Shown piece by piece: positions 17,416-24,660 of a stretch of DNA of 64,000 nucleotides (position 1 is its first letter; every line of letters starts with the position of its first letter). The notes below the pieces were generated by a model, which searched no databases, had not been told where the DNA came from, and saw nothing but the letters and a program-made list of their open reading frames with translations. The position numbers and the translations under genes were made by a program. Origin of the DNA: Actinomyces procaprae (GTDB lineage Bacteria > Actinomycetota > Actinomycetes > Actinomycetales > Actinomycetaceae); the NCBI RefSeq assembly GCF_004798665.1, contig NZ_CP039292.1, positions 2,046,001 to 2,110,000 of the forward strand. Reading direction: 5' to 3'.

Positions 17416-19359
17416 TCAGTTCAGCTCGGTGGCAGCCACGAAGGTGTACCCCTCCGCCTGGATGCCCTCCACGATCTCCCGCAGCAGGCTCACGTCATAG
17501 TAGGGGTGGAAGAAGAAGCTCGCCGTGGCGTGCGTGCCGACCAGGTTCGCATGGGCCGCGGCAACGATGTCCGCCGGGAGGCGCGGCGGGTGCTGGTTGT
17601 ATGACTCAAGCTCCACGTTGCCCAGGTTCTCCGGCAGCACGTGCGTGCCGTAGGGGTCGTTGACTGCGTAGGGGAAGAACTGGCCGAAGTACTCGAAGTC
17701 TCCCCCGGCGCGTCCGGTGAGCAGGCCCGCGTGCAGGATCTCGCGCTCATACCGCACCTGGTAGACCTGGGAGATGCCGCTGTAGGCGGCGGCGCCGGCC
17801 GCGTAGTGCGGTGTCTCGAAGACCGTCGGCTCGGGCAGGCCCGCCTGGGTGAACAGGGCCCGGCCCTCAGTCACCTGCTGGGCCGCCCAGGCGGCGTCGG
17901 TGCCGGGCAGGTCGCCGCCGATCTGCACCCACGAGTTGTTCTGGCAGGTGACCGCGGGTGCGGAGTTGTCATTGGTGTCGGTGCACCAGGAGCGGATGAA
18001 CTCGAAGTCATCCGTGCTCACCCCGTTGTACGGATTGCTCAGGTTTGAGAACTGGTGACGGGTGCCGTGCTGGATCAGGGTGCCGCCGTTGGCGACGGCG
18101 TAGGCGAGCACCTCTACCAGCTCCGGATTGTCCGCCAGGGTGAGGGTCTCGGGGGTGCCGTCGTTATACACCCCCTCCGGGTCGGTGTAGATCGGGACGA
18201 CGGCGAGCTGGAACGGTACTCCCGCCCCGACGAGGTAGTCGACGATGGTGCGCAGCTCGGCGCCCGTGGTGGCGGGGCTCACGTCCTCGATGCGCACGGC
18301 CGCCTGGCGCACGTTCTCCGCTCCGGGCTGGAGGGTGTCCAGCACGATGTCCGCGGCGGCCAGGTACCGGTCGGTCTCCCCCAGGTATGACAGCGGAACC
18401 TCCCCGATATAAGTGAGGTTCGCGGACTTGACCGCCCACGGGAAGGTTGCGCCGGTCGACTGCGTGATGGGGGCGCAGTCGGTGGCGGTGCCTGCGGCGT
18501 CGGAGCAGTGGGCGGTCCCCAGGACGGTGACGTCCTGCGGGCTGGTGATGTGCGGGGCGAGTATGCCGCCGGTGTTCAGCGCGTTGCGGCCCAGTTCCTG
18601 CCCGTTGTAGGTGACGGTGGTGACCGTGTCCGCCGAGTCGATGTAGGAGCTGGCCGCATCCCACCCGTACCGGGCGGTGAAGGCGGCGCGGTCCTCCGTG
18701 GTGGAGGCGAGCTGCCAGATGTTGAATCCGGACCACAGCACGGGCACGTCACCGGTGAGCACGTCGTTGACGAAGGCCTGCGGCAGTGGCTCGTCATAGG
18801 TTGAGCCGGAGTAGATGACGGCGGTGTAGGAGCCGGCCAGTCCCGCGACGTAGTCGGTCACGGGCAGGGTCGTAACCGTGCCCGAGTGCGAGGCGAGCAT
18901 GCCCATGCCGAGGGCGTAGTACTCACCCAGGTGAGCGTAGCCACCCGTGGAGTCGAACAGGACGAGGGTGCGTGCCGGCCCGGCCTGTTCGGTGGAGAAG
19001 GTGCGTGCGGATGCGGGCAGGGCCACGCCCTCGGGCAGGTCGCGCACCTCGGGTTCTGCTGCGGCCTCGGCCGGCTGGGCGAGCTCCGCTTCCTCGGCCG
19101 CGCCGCCGGCCACGAGCGGGAGCACCTGCTCGGCGGCGGCCTCCGGCTCCGGTGGCGCCTCCACCGGCGCCTCCTGGATTACGTCGACGACAGGGGCGTT
19201 CGCCGGCACCGCGGCGGGTGTCCGGTCCTGCGCCGCGGGCAGTGCCGTGGCGGTGATTGGCAGTGCCGTCACGGCGGCCGTCAGCACGACCGCCGCAAGT
19301 AGGCGGCGGCGTCGATTTCGGCGCCGATTACGGGGTCGATTCAGGGATGGGTGACTCAT
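17416..19359 (-). CDS. Secreted DUF2334 (polysaccharide-deacetylase-like) protein
   Basis: The 647-residue protein has a signal segment (about 18-42 after an Arg-rich start), a Pro/Ala/Glu-rich linker to about 125, a Rossmann-like domain (TLVLFDSTGGYAHLGEYYAL), then a DUF2334 domain. The metal-site-like motifs are RIEDVSP (356-362), QHGTRHQF (430-437), FETPHY (514-519) and FFFHPYYD (615-622). DUF2334 is related to NodB-type deacetylases, in which Asp and two His bind the metal. It is therefore a candidate N-deacetylase of an extracellular amino-sugar polymer. Its start overlaps the wecB stop by 4 nt. Activity is inferred from the fold family. Confidence 0.85.
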   Translation of the reverse strand: MSHPSLNRPRNRRRNRRRRLLAAVVLTAAVTALPITATALPAAQDRTPAAVPANAPVVDVIQEAPVEAPPEPEAAAEQVLPLVAGGAAEEAELAQPAEAAAEPEVRDLPEGVALPASARTFSTEQAGPARTLVLFDSTGGYAHLGEYYALGMGMLASHSGTVTTLPVTDYVAGLAGSYTAVIYSGSTYDEPLPQAFVNDVLTGDVPVLWSGFNIWQLASTTEDRAAFTARYGWDAASSYIDSADTVTTVTYNGQELGRNALNTGGILAPHITSPQDVTVLGTAHCSDAAGTATDCAPITQSTGATFPWAVKSANLTYIGEVPLSYLGETDRYLAAADIVLDTLQPGAENVRQAAVRIEDVSPATTGAELRTIVDYLVGAGVPFQLAVVPIYTDPEGVYNDGTPETLTLADNPELVEVLAYAVANGGTLIQHGTRHQFSNLSNPYNGVSTDDFEFIRSWCTDTNDNSAPAVTCQNNSWVQIGGDLPGTDAAWAAQQVTEGRALFTQAGLPEPTVFETPHYAAGAAAYSGISQVYQVRYEREILHAGLLTGRAGGDFEYFGQFFPYAVNDPYGTHVLPENLGNVELESYNQHPPRLPADIVAAAHANLVGTHATASFFFHPYYDVSLLREIVEGIQAEGYTFVAATELN

Positions 19360-20573
19360 GCGTTCTCCTGAGCGCTGTTGGTGGGGTGGACAGGGGTGAA
19401 TTCGGGGATGCGCTCACCCACGCCTGTCAGCGCCGCCATGGCGGCGCTGATACGGGCGCAGGCCCGCCCGTCCCCATAGGGGTTGGCGGCGCCGGCCATA
19501 TCGGCGTAGGCGGAGTCGTCGTCCAGCAGGCGGCACACCGAGTCGACGATGTTCTGCTCCCCGGTGCCCACCAGCTTGGCGACACCGAAGTCGATGGCCT
19601 CAGGCCGCTCGGTGTTCTCCCGCATGACGAGCACCGGTTTGGACAGGGCCGGCGCCTCCTCCTGCACGCCGCCGGAGTCGGTGAGCACCAGGTGAGACCG
19701 GTTCATGAGAGTGCAGAACTGTCCGTACTGAAGCGGCTCGGTGACGACTACGTTGCTCAGGCCCGAAACGTGCGGCAGCAGGGCAGAACGCACCTTCGGG
19801 TTGCGGTGGGCGGGCAGGACGATCACGTCGTCGGGGTGACTGAGGGCGATGCGGGCCACCGCCCGGCCGATACTGTGCATGGGCTGTCCCCACGACTCGC
19901 GGCGGTGCGCAGTGACCAGGACGATGCGCCGTTCGGGATCGGCGGTGGCCCGGGCGAGGGCGGGGTCGGTGAATGGCAGCGGCCGACGGACTGCTTCCAG
20001 CAGCGCGTCGATGACCGTGTTTCCGGTTACGACCACGCGGGCAGGATCCGTGTTCTCCCGCAGCAGGTTGTCACGCGCCGTGGTCGTGGGGCACAGGTGC
20101 AGTGCGGTCACCTGAGACAGCAGGCGCCGATTCGCCTCCTCCGGGAACGGGGAGTCGATCGAGCCCGTACGCAGGCCGGCCTCGACGTGTACCACCGGCA
20201 CTCGGTGGTAGAAGCCCGCCAGGCCTGCGGCGAATGCCGAGGTGGTGTCGCCCTGAACGGCAATCAAGTCCGGCTGGTGCGCGTCAATGGCACGCTCAAC
20301 CCCCTCCAGCGTGCCGACGGTGACCTCGGTCAGGCTCTGGCCGGGCCGGTGGATGTCAAGATCCGTGTTCGGGGTGATGCCGAAGAAGTCGTTGACCTGG
20401 TCGAGCATCTCGCGGTGCTGGCCGGTCACCACCACGATCGGCTCGAAGCGCTCGTCACGCTGCAGGGCGCGCACCAACGGGGCCATCTTGATGGCCTCCG
20501 GCCTGGTGCCGTATACGAGCATGACGCGCGGCGGCGGGCCGACTGTGGTGCTGGGGGCGGTTGGGGCAGTCAT
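19356..20573 (-). CDS. wecB: UDP-N-acetylglucosamine 2-epimerase (non-hydrolysing)
   Basis: WecB/MnaA (405 residues) interconverts UDP-GlcNAc and UDP-ManNAc in the cytoplasm. Motifs are VMLVYGTRPEAIKMAPLVRAL, VVVTGQHREMLDQV, VQGDTTSAFAAGL, VVHVEAGLRTGSIDSPFPEEANR, VLVTAHRRESW and LTDSGGVQEEAPALSKPVLVMRENTERPEA. These are the full set of this family. AGGAGA lies 5 nt before the ATG. It lies in the polysaccharide operon, which suggests the polymer may contain ManNAc or a derivative. A housekeeping role in wall polymer synthesis is also possible. Confidence 0.95.
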   Translation of the reverse strand: MTAPTAPSTTVGPPPRVMLVYGTRPEAIKMAPLVRALQRDERFEPIVVVTGQHREMLDQVNDFFGITPNTDLDIHRPGQSLTEVTVGTLEGVERAIDAHQPDLIAVQGDTTSAFAAGLAGFYHRVPVVHVEAGLRTGSIDSPFPEEANRRLLSQVTALHLCPTTTARDNLLRENTDPARVVVTGNTVIDALLEAVRRPLPFTDPALARATADPERRIVLVTAHRRESWGQPMHSIGRAVARIALSHPDDVIVLPAHRNPKVRSALLPHVSGLSNVVVTEPLQYGQFCTLMNRSHLVLTDSGGVQEEAPALSKPVLVMRENTERPEAIDFGVAKLVGTGEQNIVDSVCRLLDDDSAYADMAGAANPYGDGRACARISAAMAALTGVGERIPEFTPVHPTNSAQENA

Positions 20574-20639
20574 TGTTTCTCCTGGGGTGGTCGGGCATGC
20601 GGTCCGGGTAGCGTTCGGAATCGGAACAGGGCCGACGTC

Positions 20640-21317
20640 TCAGTAAGTGGCCGGGCTGAGGGTGACCTCGACGGTTGCGTCCTCGGTATAGGCGGCTACG
20701 GCACCGGCGCAGTAGGGTGAGTCGGCGTCCGTCACGGTGGCGAGGTGCTTGCCGTCGACGTCGATGGTTGCGGTCATGGTCCCGGGCGCAGTCGTGTCCA
20801 CCCTGACCGTGACTTGATGTGCCTGTCCGACGGCGAACGCGGGGGTGCTGCCGGAGGCGAGGAACTGCTGCTTGCCGGGATAGGCGGGGTTCTGCTTGGA
20901 GACCTCCCATCCGTTGGGCTTGAGCGCGAGCGCGTAGAAGTGGTCGTTGTCCCGGTAGCTCCACAGCAGCCACGCAACCTCCCACGGGTTCGGCGCGCCG
21001 CCCCGGCGAAGTTGGGCGCGGGTGAGGACGGTGGCCCGCGCGACTGTGACTCGCCCCTCCTCCACCGAGACGGTTCGCGACGTCGCCAGGGCGGCGTGCG
21101 TCTCGGCGGCGCGGTTGGCAACCGCGGGGCTGAGCGTGACCGTACGGGCGTTGCACACGGCCGTGCCGTACCCGTTGAACACCAGGCGCCAGTCGGAGCA
21201 GTTCATGCCGCCGTCCTCCGCTGAGGAGCCCGCGGTCGGCAGCAGGGCGACCGTGATCGCCAACAGGACTACGGGCAGCTTCTTCGGCCGCGGAAGATGA
21301 ATAGGTCTGCCGGGCAT
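20640..21317 (-). CDS. Secreted jelly-roll (concanavalin-like) protein of the polysaccharide operon
   Basis: The 225-residue protein has a signal peptide (KKLPVVLLAITVALLPTAGSSAED). A beta-rich domain follows with WEVAWLLWSYRDNDHFYALALKPNGWE, KQQFLASGSTPAFAVGQAHQVTVRVD and MTATIDVDGKHLATVTD. This pattern resembles LamG/DUF1080-type concanavalin-like folds that bind or cut glycans. No catalytic acid pair could be assigned, so a carbohydrate-binding role is as likely as hydrolysis. The ATG at 21317 has GAGGGG 5 nt upstream; a GTG 6 bases earlier is possible. It follows the GT2 gene by 2 nt, and a 66-bp gap separates it from wecB. Confidence 0.75.
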   Translation of the reverse strand: MPGRPIHLPRPKKLPVVLLAITVALLPTAGSSAEDGGMNCSDWRLVFNGYGTAVCNARTVTLSPAVANRAAETHAALATSRTVSVEEGRVTVARATVLTRAQLRRGGAPNPWEVAWLLWSYRDNDHFYALALKPNGWEVSKQNPAYPGKQQFLASGSTPAFAVGQAHQVTVRVDTTAPGTMTATIDVDGKHLATVTDADSPYCAGAVAAYTEDATVEVTLSPATY

Positions 21318-21319
21318 GG

Positions 21320-22690
21320 TCACCCCTCACTCGGGCGGGCGTCGGGCATGAGGGCCTCGGGGGCGCGGACGGCCTCGCGGGCGGTCTTGGCCCACCCGGA
21401 GCGGCCGATCAGCTCGCGCGCCAGTGCTCGCCATCCGAAGACGCCGGACAGCAGGCCGTAGAACACGAACACATGGCACCACGCGATGCAGCGGACCAGG
21501 CCGGCTCCCTCCCGCCTGACCTGGCGCCAGTAAACCAGGGCATACAGGTAGGAAGGTCCGAATGCGAGTAGGTAGGCGGGCGGCGCCCAGGCCCATGACT
21601 GGGGCACACCGGCCGCTGCGGCGATGACGCGGGCGCACAGAATCAGCAGGAAGGAGACGGGCAGCAGGGATCCGGCGAGCAGCATGTAGGGGCTGAGGAC
21701 CTGCCACAGGGTGTCCGCCCGGGCAGTGCCGTGCAGGTTGCGGGCGACGAAGCCGAGCAGGTTCCGCGCCTGCAGGTTGCCCTGGAACCAGCGTGTGCGT
21801 TGGCGCACGAGGCGGCGCAGGGAGGTCACCCCCTCCTGGTGCACCGCGGCCTCGCCCCGGTAGTCGTTGACCCACTGGGTGCCGTTGAGCCGGATGCCCA
21901 GATCGAAGTCCTCCGTCAGGGAACGGGTCCAGGGCCTGGGCCCCAGGGCATCCAGCGCAGACAGGCGCACGAACTGCGCATTGCCGCCCATGCCCACGCT
22001 CCGCAGGCGTCGGCGGCCCTGCTGGAACACCGAGGTGAAGGTGACGAATTCGAGGTCCTGCATTCGGGCCAGCAGGGAGGCGTTCCGGTTGGAGATCCGC
22101 ACTCCGAGCTGAACCGCACCGATTGTGCTAGCGGCGAATGCCTCCCGCAGAACCTGCCAGGCAGTGGGGTCAAGGTGTCCGTCGGCATCGACCACGCCCA
22201 CGATCACCTGCTCGGGGTCCGTACCCCGGTATCGTTCGCGAACCGCCTCGACGGCCTGGTTCAGCGCCTCCCCCTTTCCCTGCCGGGCGTTGGGAGGATC
22301 ACGTCGCAGCAGGCCGACGCGGGGGTCGTCAATCCCACGAACGATCTCGCTTGTGAGATCCTCCGAGCCGTCGTCGATGACCATCACCTCCAGCTCGGGA
22401 CTGGGATCGGCCAGGAGCCGCCGCACAGAGGGGCCGATGACGGCCTCCTCGTTCAGGCACGGCATCAGCACCACGATTCGAAGTGGTGCTCGGGCGGCAT
22501 CCGAGTGTGTCCCGCTCGCAGCCGGCGGGCGCATGCTCCGACGATGCAGGCTGTAGGCGGCGCCGGCAAGCAGGCCGAGGTAGCACAGCGCCACGACCAC
22601 CATGGCGAAGGCGGCTGCCGAGCCGATTGTGTCCAGTACCACTGACGAACCCGGCCGGGTGAGGACCGGAATGGTTGCTGCGCTAGTCAT
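21320..22690 (-). CDS. Processive membrane glycosyltransferase family 2 (NodC/HAS/IcaA type)
   Basis: The 456-residue protein has an N-terminal membrane helix (about 22-48), a GT2 domain and about three C-terminal helices (331-358, 366-388, 400-422). This is the layout of synthase-type enzymes that polymerise and export a beta-linked polymer. It has IDDGSED (105-111), the DAD of VVDADG (167-171), TEDFDLG (259-265) with the catalytic Asp, and the Q-x-x-R-W motif QRTRWFQG (297-304). It likely uses a UDP-sugar such as UDP-GlcNAc or UDP-ManNAc. Its start overlaps the small membrane-protein gene by 4 nt, the pairing seen for icaA/icaD-like partners, though in the reverse gene order. The sugar is not determined. 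Confidence 0.9.
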   Translation of the reverse strand: MTSAATIPVLTRPGSSVVLDTIGSAAAFAMVVVALCYLGLLAGAAYSLHRRSMRPPAASGTHSDAARAPLRIVVLMPCLNEEAVIGPSVRRLLADPSPELEVMVIDDGSEDLTSEIVRGIDDPRVGLLRRDPPNARQGKGEALNQAVEAVRERYRGTDPEQVIVGVVDADGHLDPTAWQVLREAFAASTIGAVQLGVRISNRNASLLARMQDLEFVTFTSVFQQGRRRLRSVGMGGNAQFVRLSALDALGPRPWTRSLTEDFDLGIRLNGTQWVNDYRGEAAVHQEGVTSLRRLVRQRTRWFQGNLQARNLLGFVARNLHGTARADTLWQVLSPYMLLAGSLLPVSFLLILCARVIAAAAGVPQSWAWAPPAYLLAFGPSYLYALVYWRQVRREGAGLVRCIAWCHVFVFYGLLSGVFGWRALARELIGRSGWAKTAREAVRAPEALMPDARPSEG

Positions 22691-22965
22691 GGGACCGGAT
22701 TCCTCACCGCGTCGTCGGTCGGGCCGGGCGCGAGCCCCATCAGAGTGGCGGCGGTGGGCCCGCGCCCCGTGGCGCCGACGTCGCCGCGCAGCGAGCAGGC
22801 CGCACCGTAGGCGTTGAGTACCGCAAAGACAAGGAGTATCAGCAGGAAACTGAGTCCCGCCAGGTCAAGCAATAGACGAGCCAGCAATTCTAGCCCGTGA
22901 AGTTCGACCGGATGGAGGCCCGGGTCGACAAAGTCGAACCCGGCCGGGAGCATTGGATTATACAT
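22687..22965 (-). CDS. Small single-span membrane protein preceding the GT2 synthase
   Basis: The 92-residue protein starts MYNPMLPAGFDFVDPGLH and has one strong membrane segment (LLLDLAGLSFLLILLVFAVLNAYGAA). A short Gly/Pro-rich cytoplasmic tail follows. I recognise no family. It is the first gene of the polysaccharide operon and overlaps the synthase start by 4 nt (ATGA), so the two are probably made in equal amounts and may form a complex. The Shine-Dalgarno is weak (GGCGAG). The frame is open further upstream, but that part has non-coding character. Confidence 0.65.
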   Translation of the reverse strand: MYNPMLPAGFDFVDPGLHPVELHGLELLARLLLDLAGLSFLLILLVFAVLNAYGAACSLRGDVGATGRGPTAATLMGLAPGPTDDAVRNPVP

Positions 22966-23241
22966 GACAACTCGCCAAAAACAGGGACAAGGAAATGAGC
23001 GCACCAAACAGGACCAGGGGACCCCGTTCGAACCGCAGGGCTGCGCCCGCAAATAAGTTAGCACAGTTCAACCAGAAACGCCATCGCGTTAATCACGACA
23101 TCAAGGCTAATCAATGCGACGCCAATTTACTCCTGGCTATCCCATACCTAGTGTTTTACTAGTTGCGGGAACCCTGCATTTAAAGCTGCGCTGGCATGCC
23201 CATCGGACGCGGGCTTAGGCGCAGATGCATGTACGAATGGT
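22966..23241. promoter_or_regulatory. A+T-rich intergenic region upstream of the polysaccharide operon
   Basis: This stretch contains no gene and is visibly richer in A+T than its surroundings, especially 23051-23180. It must hold the promoter for the six-gene operon running left from 22965. Several weak -10-like boxes occur (for example TAACTT on the minus strand near 23055), but I cannot choose one. The A+T content could also reflect acquired DNA or a binding region for a nucleoid protein. Confidence 0.45.
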
Positions 23242-23286
23242 CGGACGGGGGCCCGCCGTCGCATCACGACGGCGGGCCCCCGTCCG
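23242..23286 (-). terminator. Strong terminator hairpin downstream of hisD
   Basis: This is a perfect 20-bp inverted repeat (arms 23242-23261 and 23267-23286) with a 5-nt loop, six bases beyond the hisD stop. It should isolate hisD from the downstream polysaccharide operon. Confidence 0.85.
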
Positions 23287-23292
23287 AGCGGC

Positions 23293-24651
23293 TCAGCTGC
23301 GCCGGGCGCGAGCCGCCTCGCCGTGAGCCGGCAGGCTCTCGGACTGGGCCAGTGCCGTCAGGGGCGCAGTCATCGCCTCCAGCGCACCGGCGTCGTACTC
23401 AATGACCTGCACGGGTTTGAGGTAGGCCATGACGTTCAGCCCCGCCGCGAAGCGGGCCGTGCCTCCGGTGGGCAGCACGTGGTTGGATCCGGCCAGGTAG
23501 TCACCCAGGGGCACCGGGGAGTACGGGCCCACGAAGATCGCGCCGGCGTTGCGGATGCGGCGCGCGACCGCGGCGGCGTCGACGGTCTGTACCTCCAGGT
23601 GCTCAGCGGCGTATGCATCCGCGACCGACACCGCCTGCTCCAGGTCGCGCACCAGCACGATCGCGGACTGAGCACCCTGTAGCGCCGTGCGGGCGCGCTC
23701 GCGGTGGCGAGTGGCCTCCAGGCGGCGGGCCAAGGCGGTATCCACGGCGTCGGCCAGGCGCAGCGAGTCGGTCACTAGGACGGATCCGGCGTTGGGGTCG
23801 TGCTCGGCCTGCGAGAGCAGATCGGCGGCCACATACTCGGGGTTCGCGCTCGCGTCGGCAATGATGGCGATCTCCGTCGGCCCCGCCTCGGCGTCAATCC
23901 CGACGGCTCCGCGCACGGCGCGCTTGGCGGCGGCGACATACACGTTGCCGGGTCCGGCGACGACGTCCACCGGTTCGCAAAGGGTGCGTCCGTCACCTCC
24001 GCCGGCCAGGGAGTCGGCGCGGTCGACGTCGTCGGCAGCCTCCGCGCCGTAGGCGAACATGGCGATCGCCTGGGCGCCGCCGACCGCATATACCTCGGTG
24101 ATTCCCAGCAGGGCGCAGGCCGCCAGCACCGTGGGGTGAGGCAGCCCGTCGAACTCCGCCTGGGGCGGGGACGCCAGGGCGATCTGCTCCACGCCGGCCA
24201 CCTGGGCGGCTACGGCATTCATCACCACGGAGCTGGGGTAGACGGCCAGGCCGCCGGGCGCGTACAGGCCCACGCGGCGCACGGGGATCCAGCGCTGGAA
24301 CACGTGACCGCCGGGAATGATCTCGGTGTCCCGCTCGACTGGCAGCTGGGCGGTGTGCCCGGCGCGGTTGTGGGCGATGGACAGCTCCAACGCCTCACGG
24401 ACCGCGGGGTCCAGCTCCTCCAGGGCCGCCTGCAGGGCCGCTGCGGGCACGCGCAGGTGCCGCGGGCGCACGTGGTCGAAGCGCTCGGCGGCATCGCGCA
24501 GGGCCGCGGCCCCACGGTCCCGCACGTCGGCGATGGTCCCGGAGACGGCCTCCAGGGCCGCGGCGACGTCCTGGTCGGCCCGCGGCAGAGCCGCCGCCAG
24601 TTCCCGAGGAGTCAGAGTGGCTTCGCGCAGGTCGATGCGGTTGAGGAGCAT
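23293..24651 (-). CDS. hisD: Histidinol dehydrogenase
   Basis: HisD (452 residues) oxidises histidinol to histidine with NAD and zinc. Motifs are RWIPVRRVGLYAPGGLAVYPSSVVMN, VDVVAGPGNVYVAAAKRAV, DAEAGPTEIAIIADASANP, the metal-site region LLSQAEHDPNAGSVLVT, the general-base region YAAEHLEVQTVD and the C-terminal GSNHVLPTGGTARF. It is separated from hisC by the accessory block at 8.8-23.2 kb and has its own terminator. A TAGGCT box lies 6 nt before the ATG and overlaps the stop of the GH3 gene, so it could have its own leaderless start or be read from upstream. Confidence 0.97.
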   Translation of the reverse strand: MLLNRIDLREATLTPRELAAALPRADQDVAAALEAVSGTIADVRDRGAAALRDAAERFDHVRPRHLRVPAAALQAALEELDPAVREALELSIAHNRAGHTAQLPVERDTEIIPGGHVFQRWIPVRRVGLYAPGGLAVYPSSVVMNAVAAQVAGVEQIALASPPQAEFDGLPHPTVLAACALLGITEVYAVGGAQAIAMFAYGAEAADDVDRADSLAGGGDGRTLCEPVDVVAGPGNVYVAAAKRAVRGAVGIDAEAGPTEIAIIADASANPEYVAADLLSQAEHDPNAGSVLVTDSLRLADAVDTALARRLEATRHRERARTALQGAQSAIVLVRDLEQAVSVADAYAAEHLEVQTVDAAAVARRIRNAGAIFVGPYSPVPLGDYLAGSNHVLPTGGTARFAAGLNVMAYLKPVQVIEYDAGALEAMTAPLTALAQSESLPAHGEAARARRS

Positions 24652-24660
24652 GGGGCGAGC

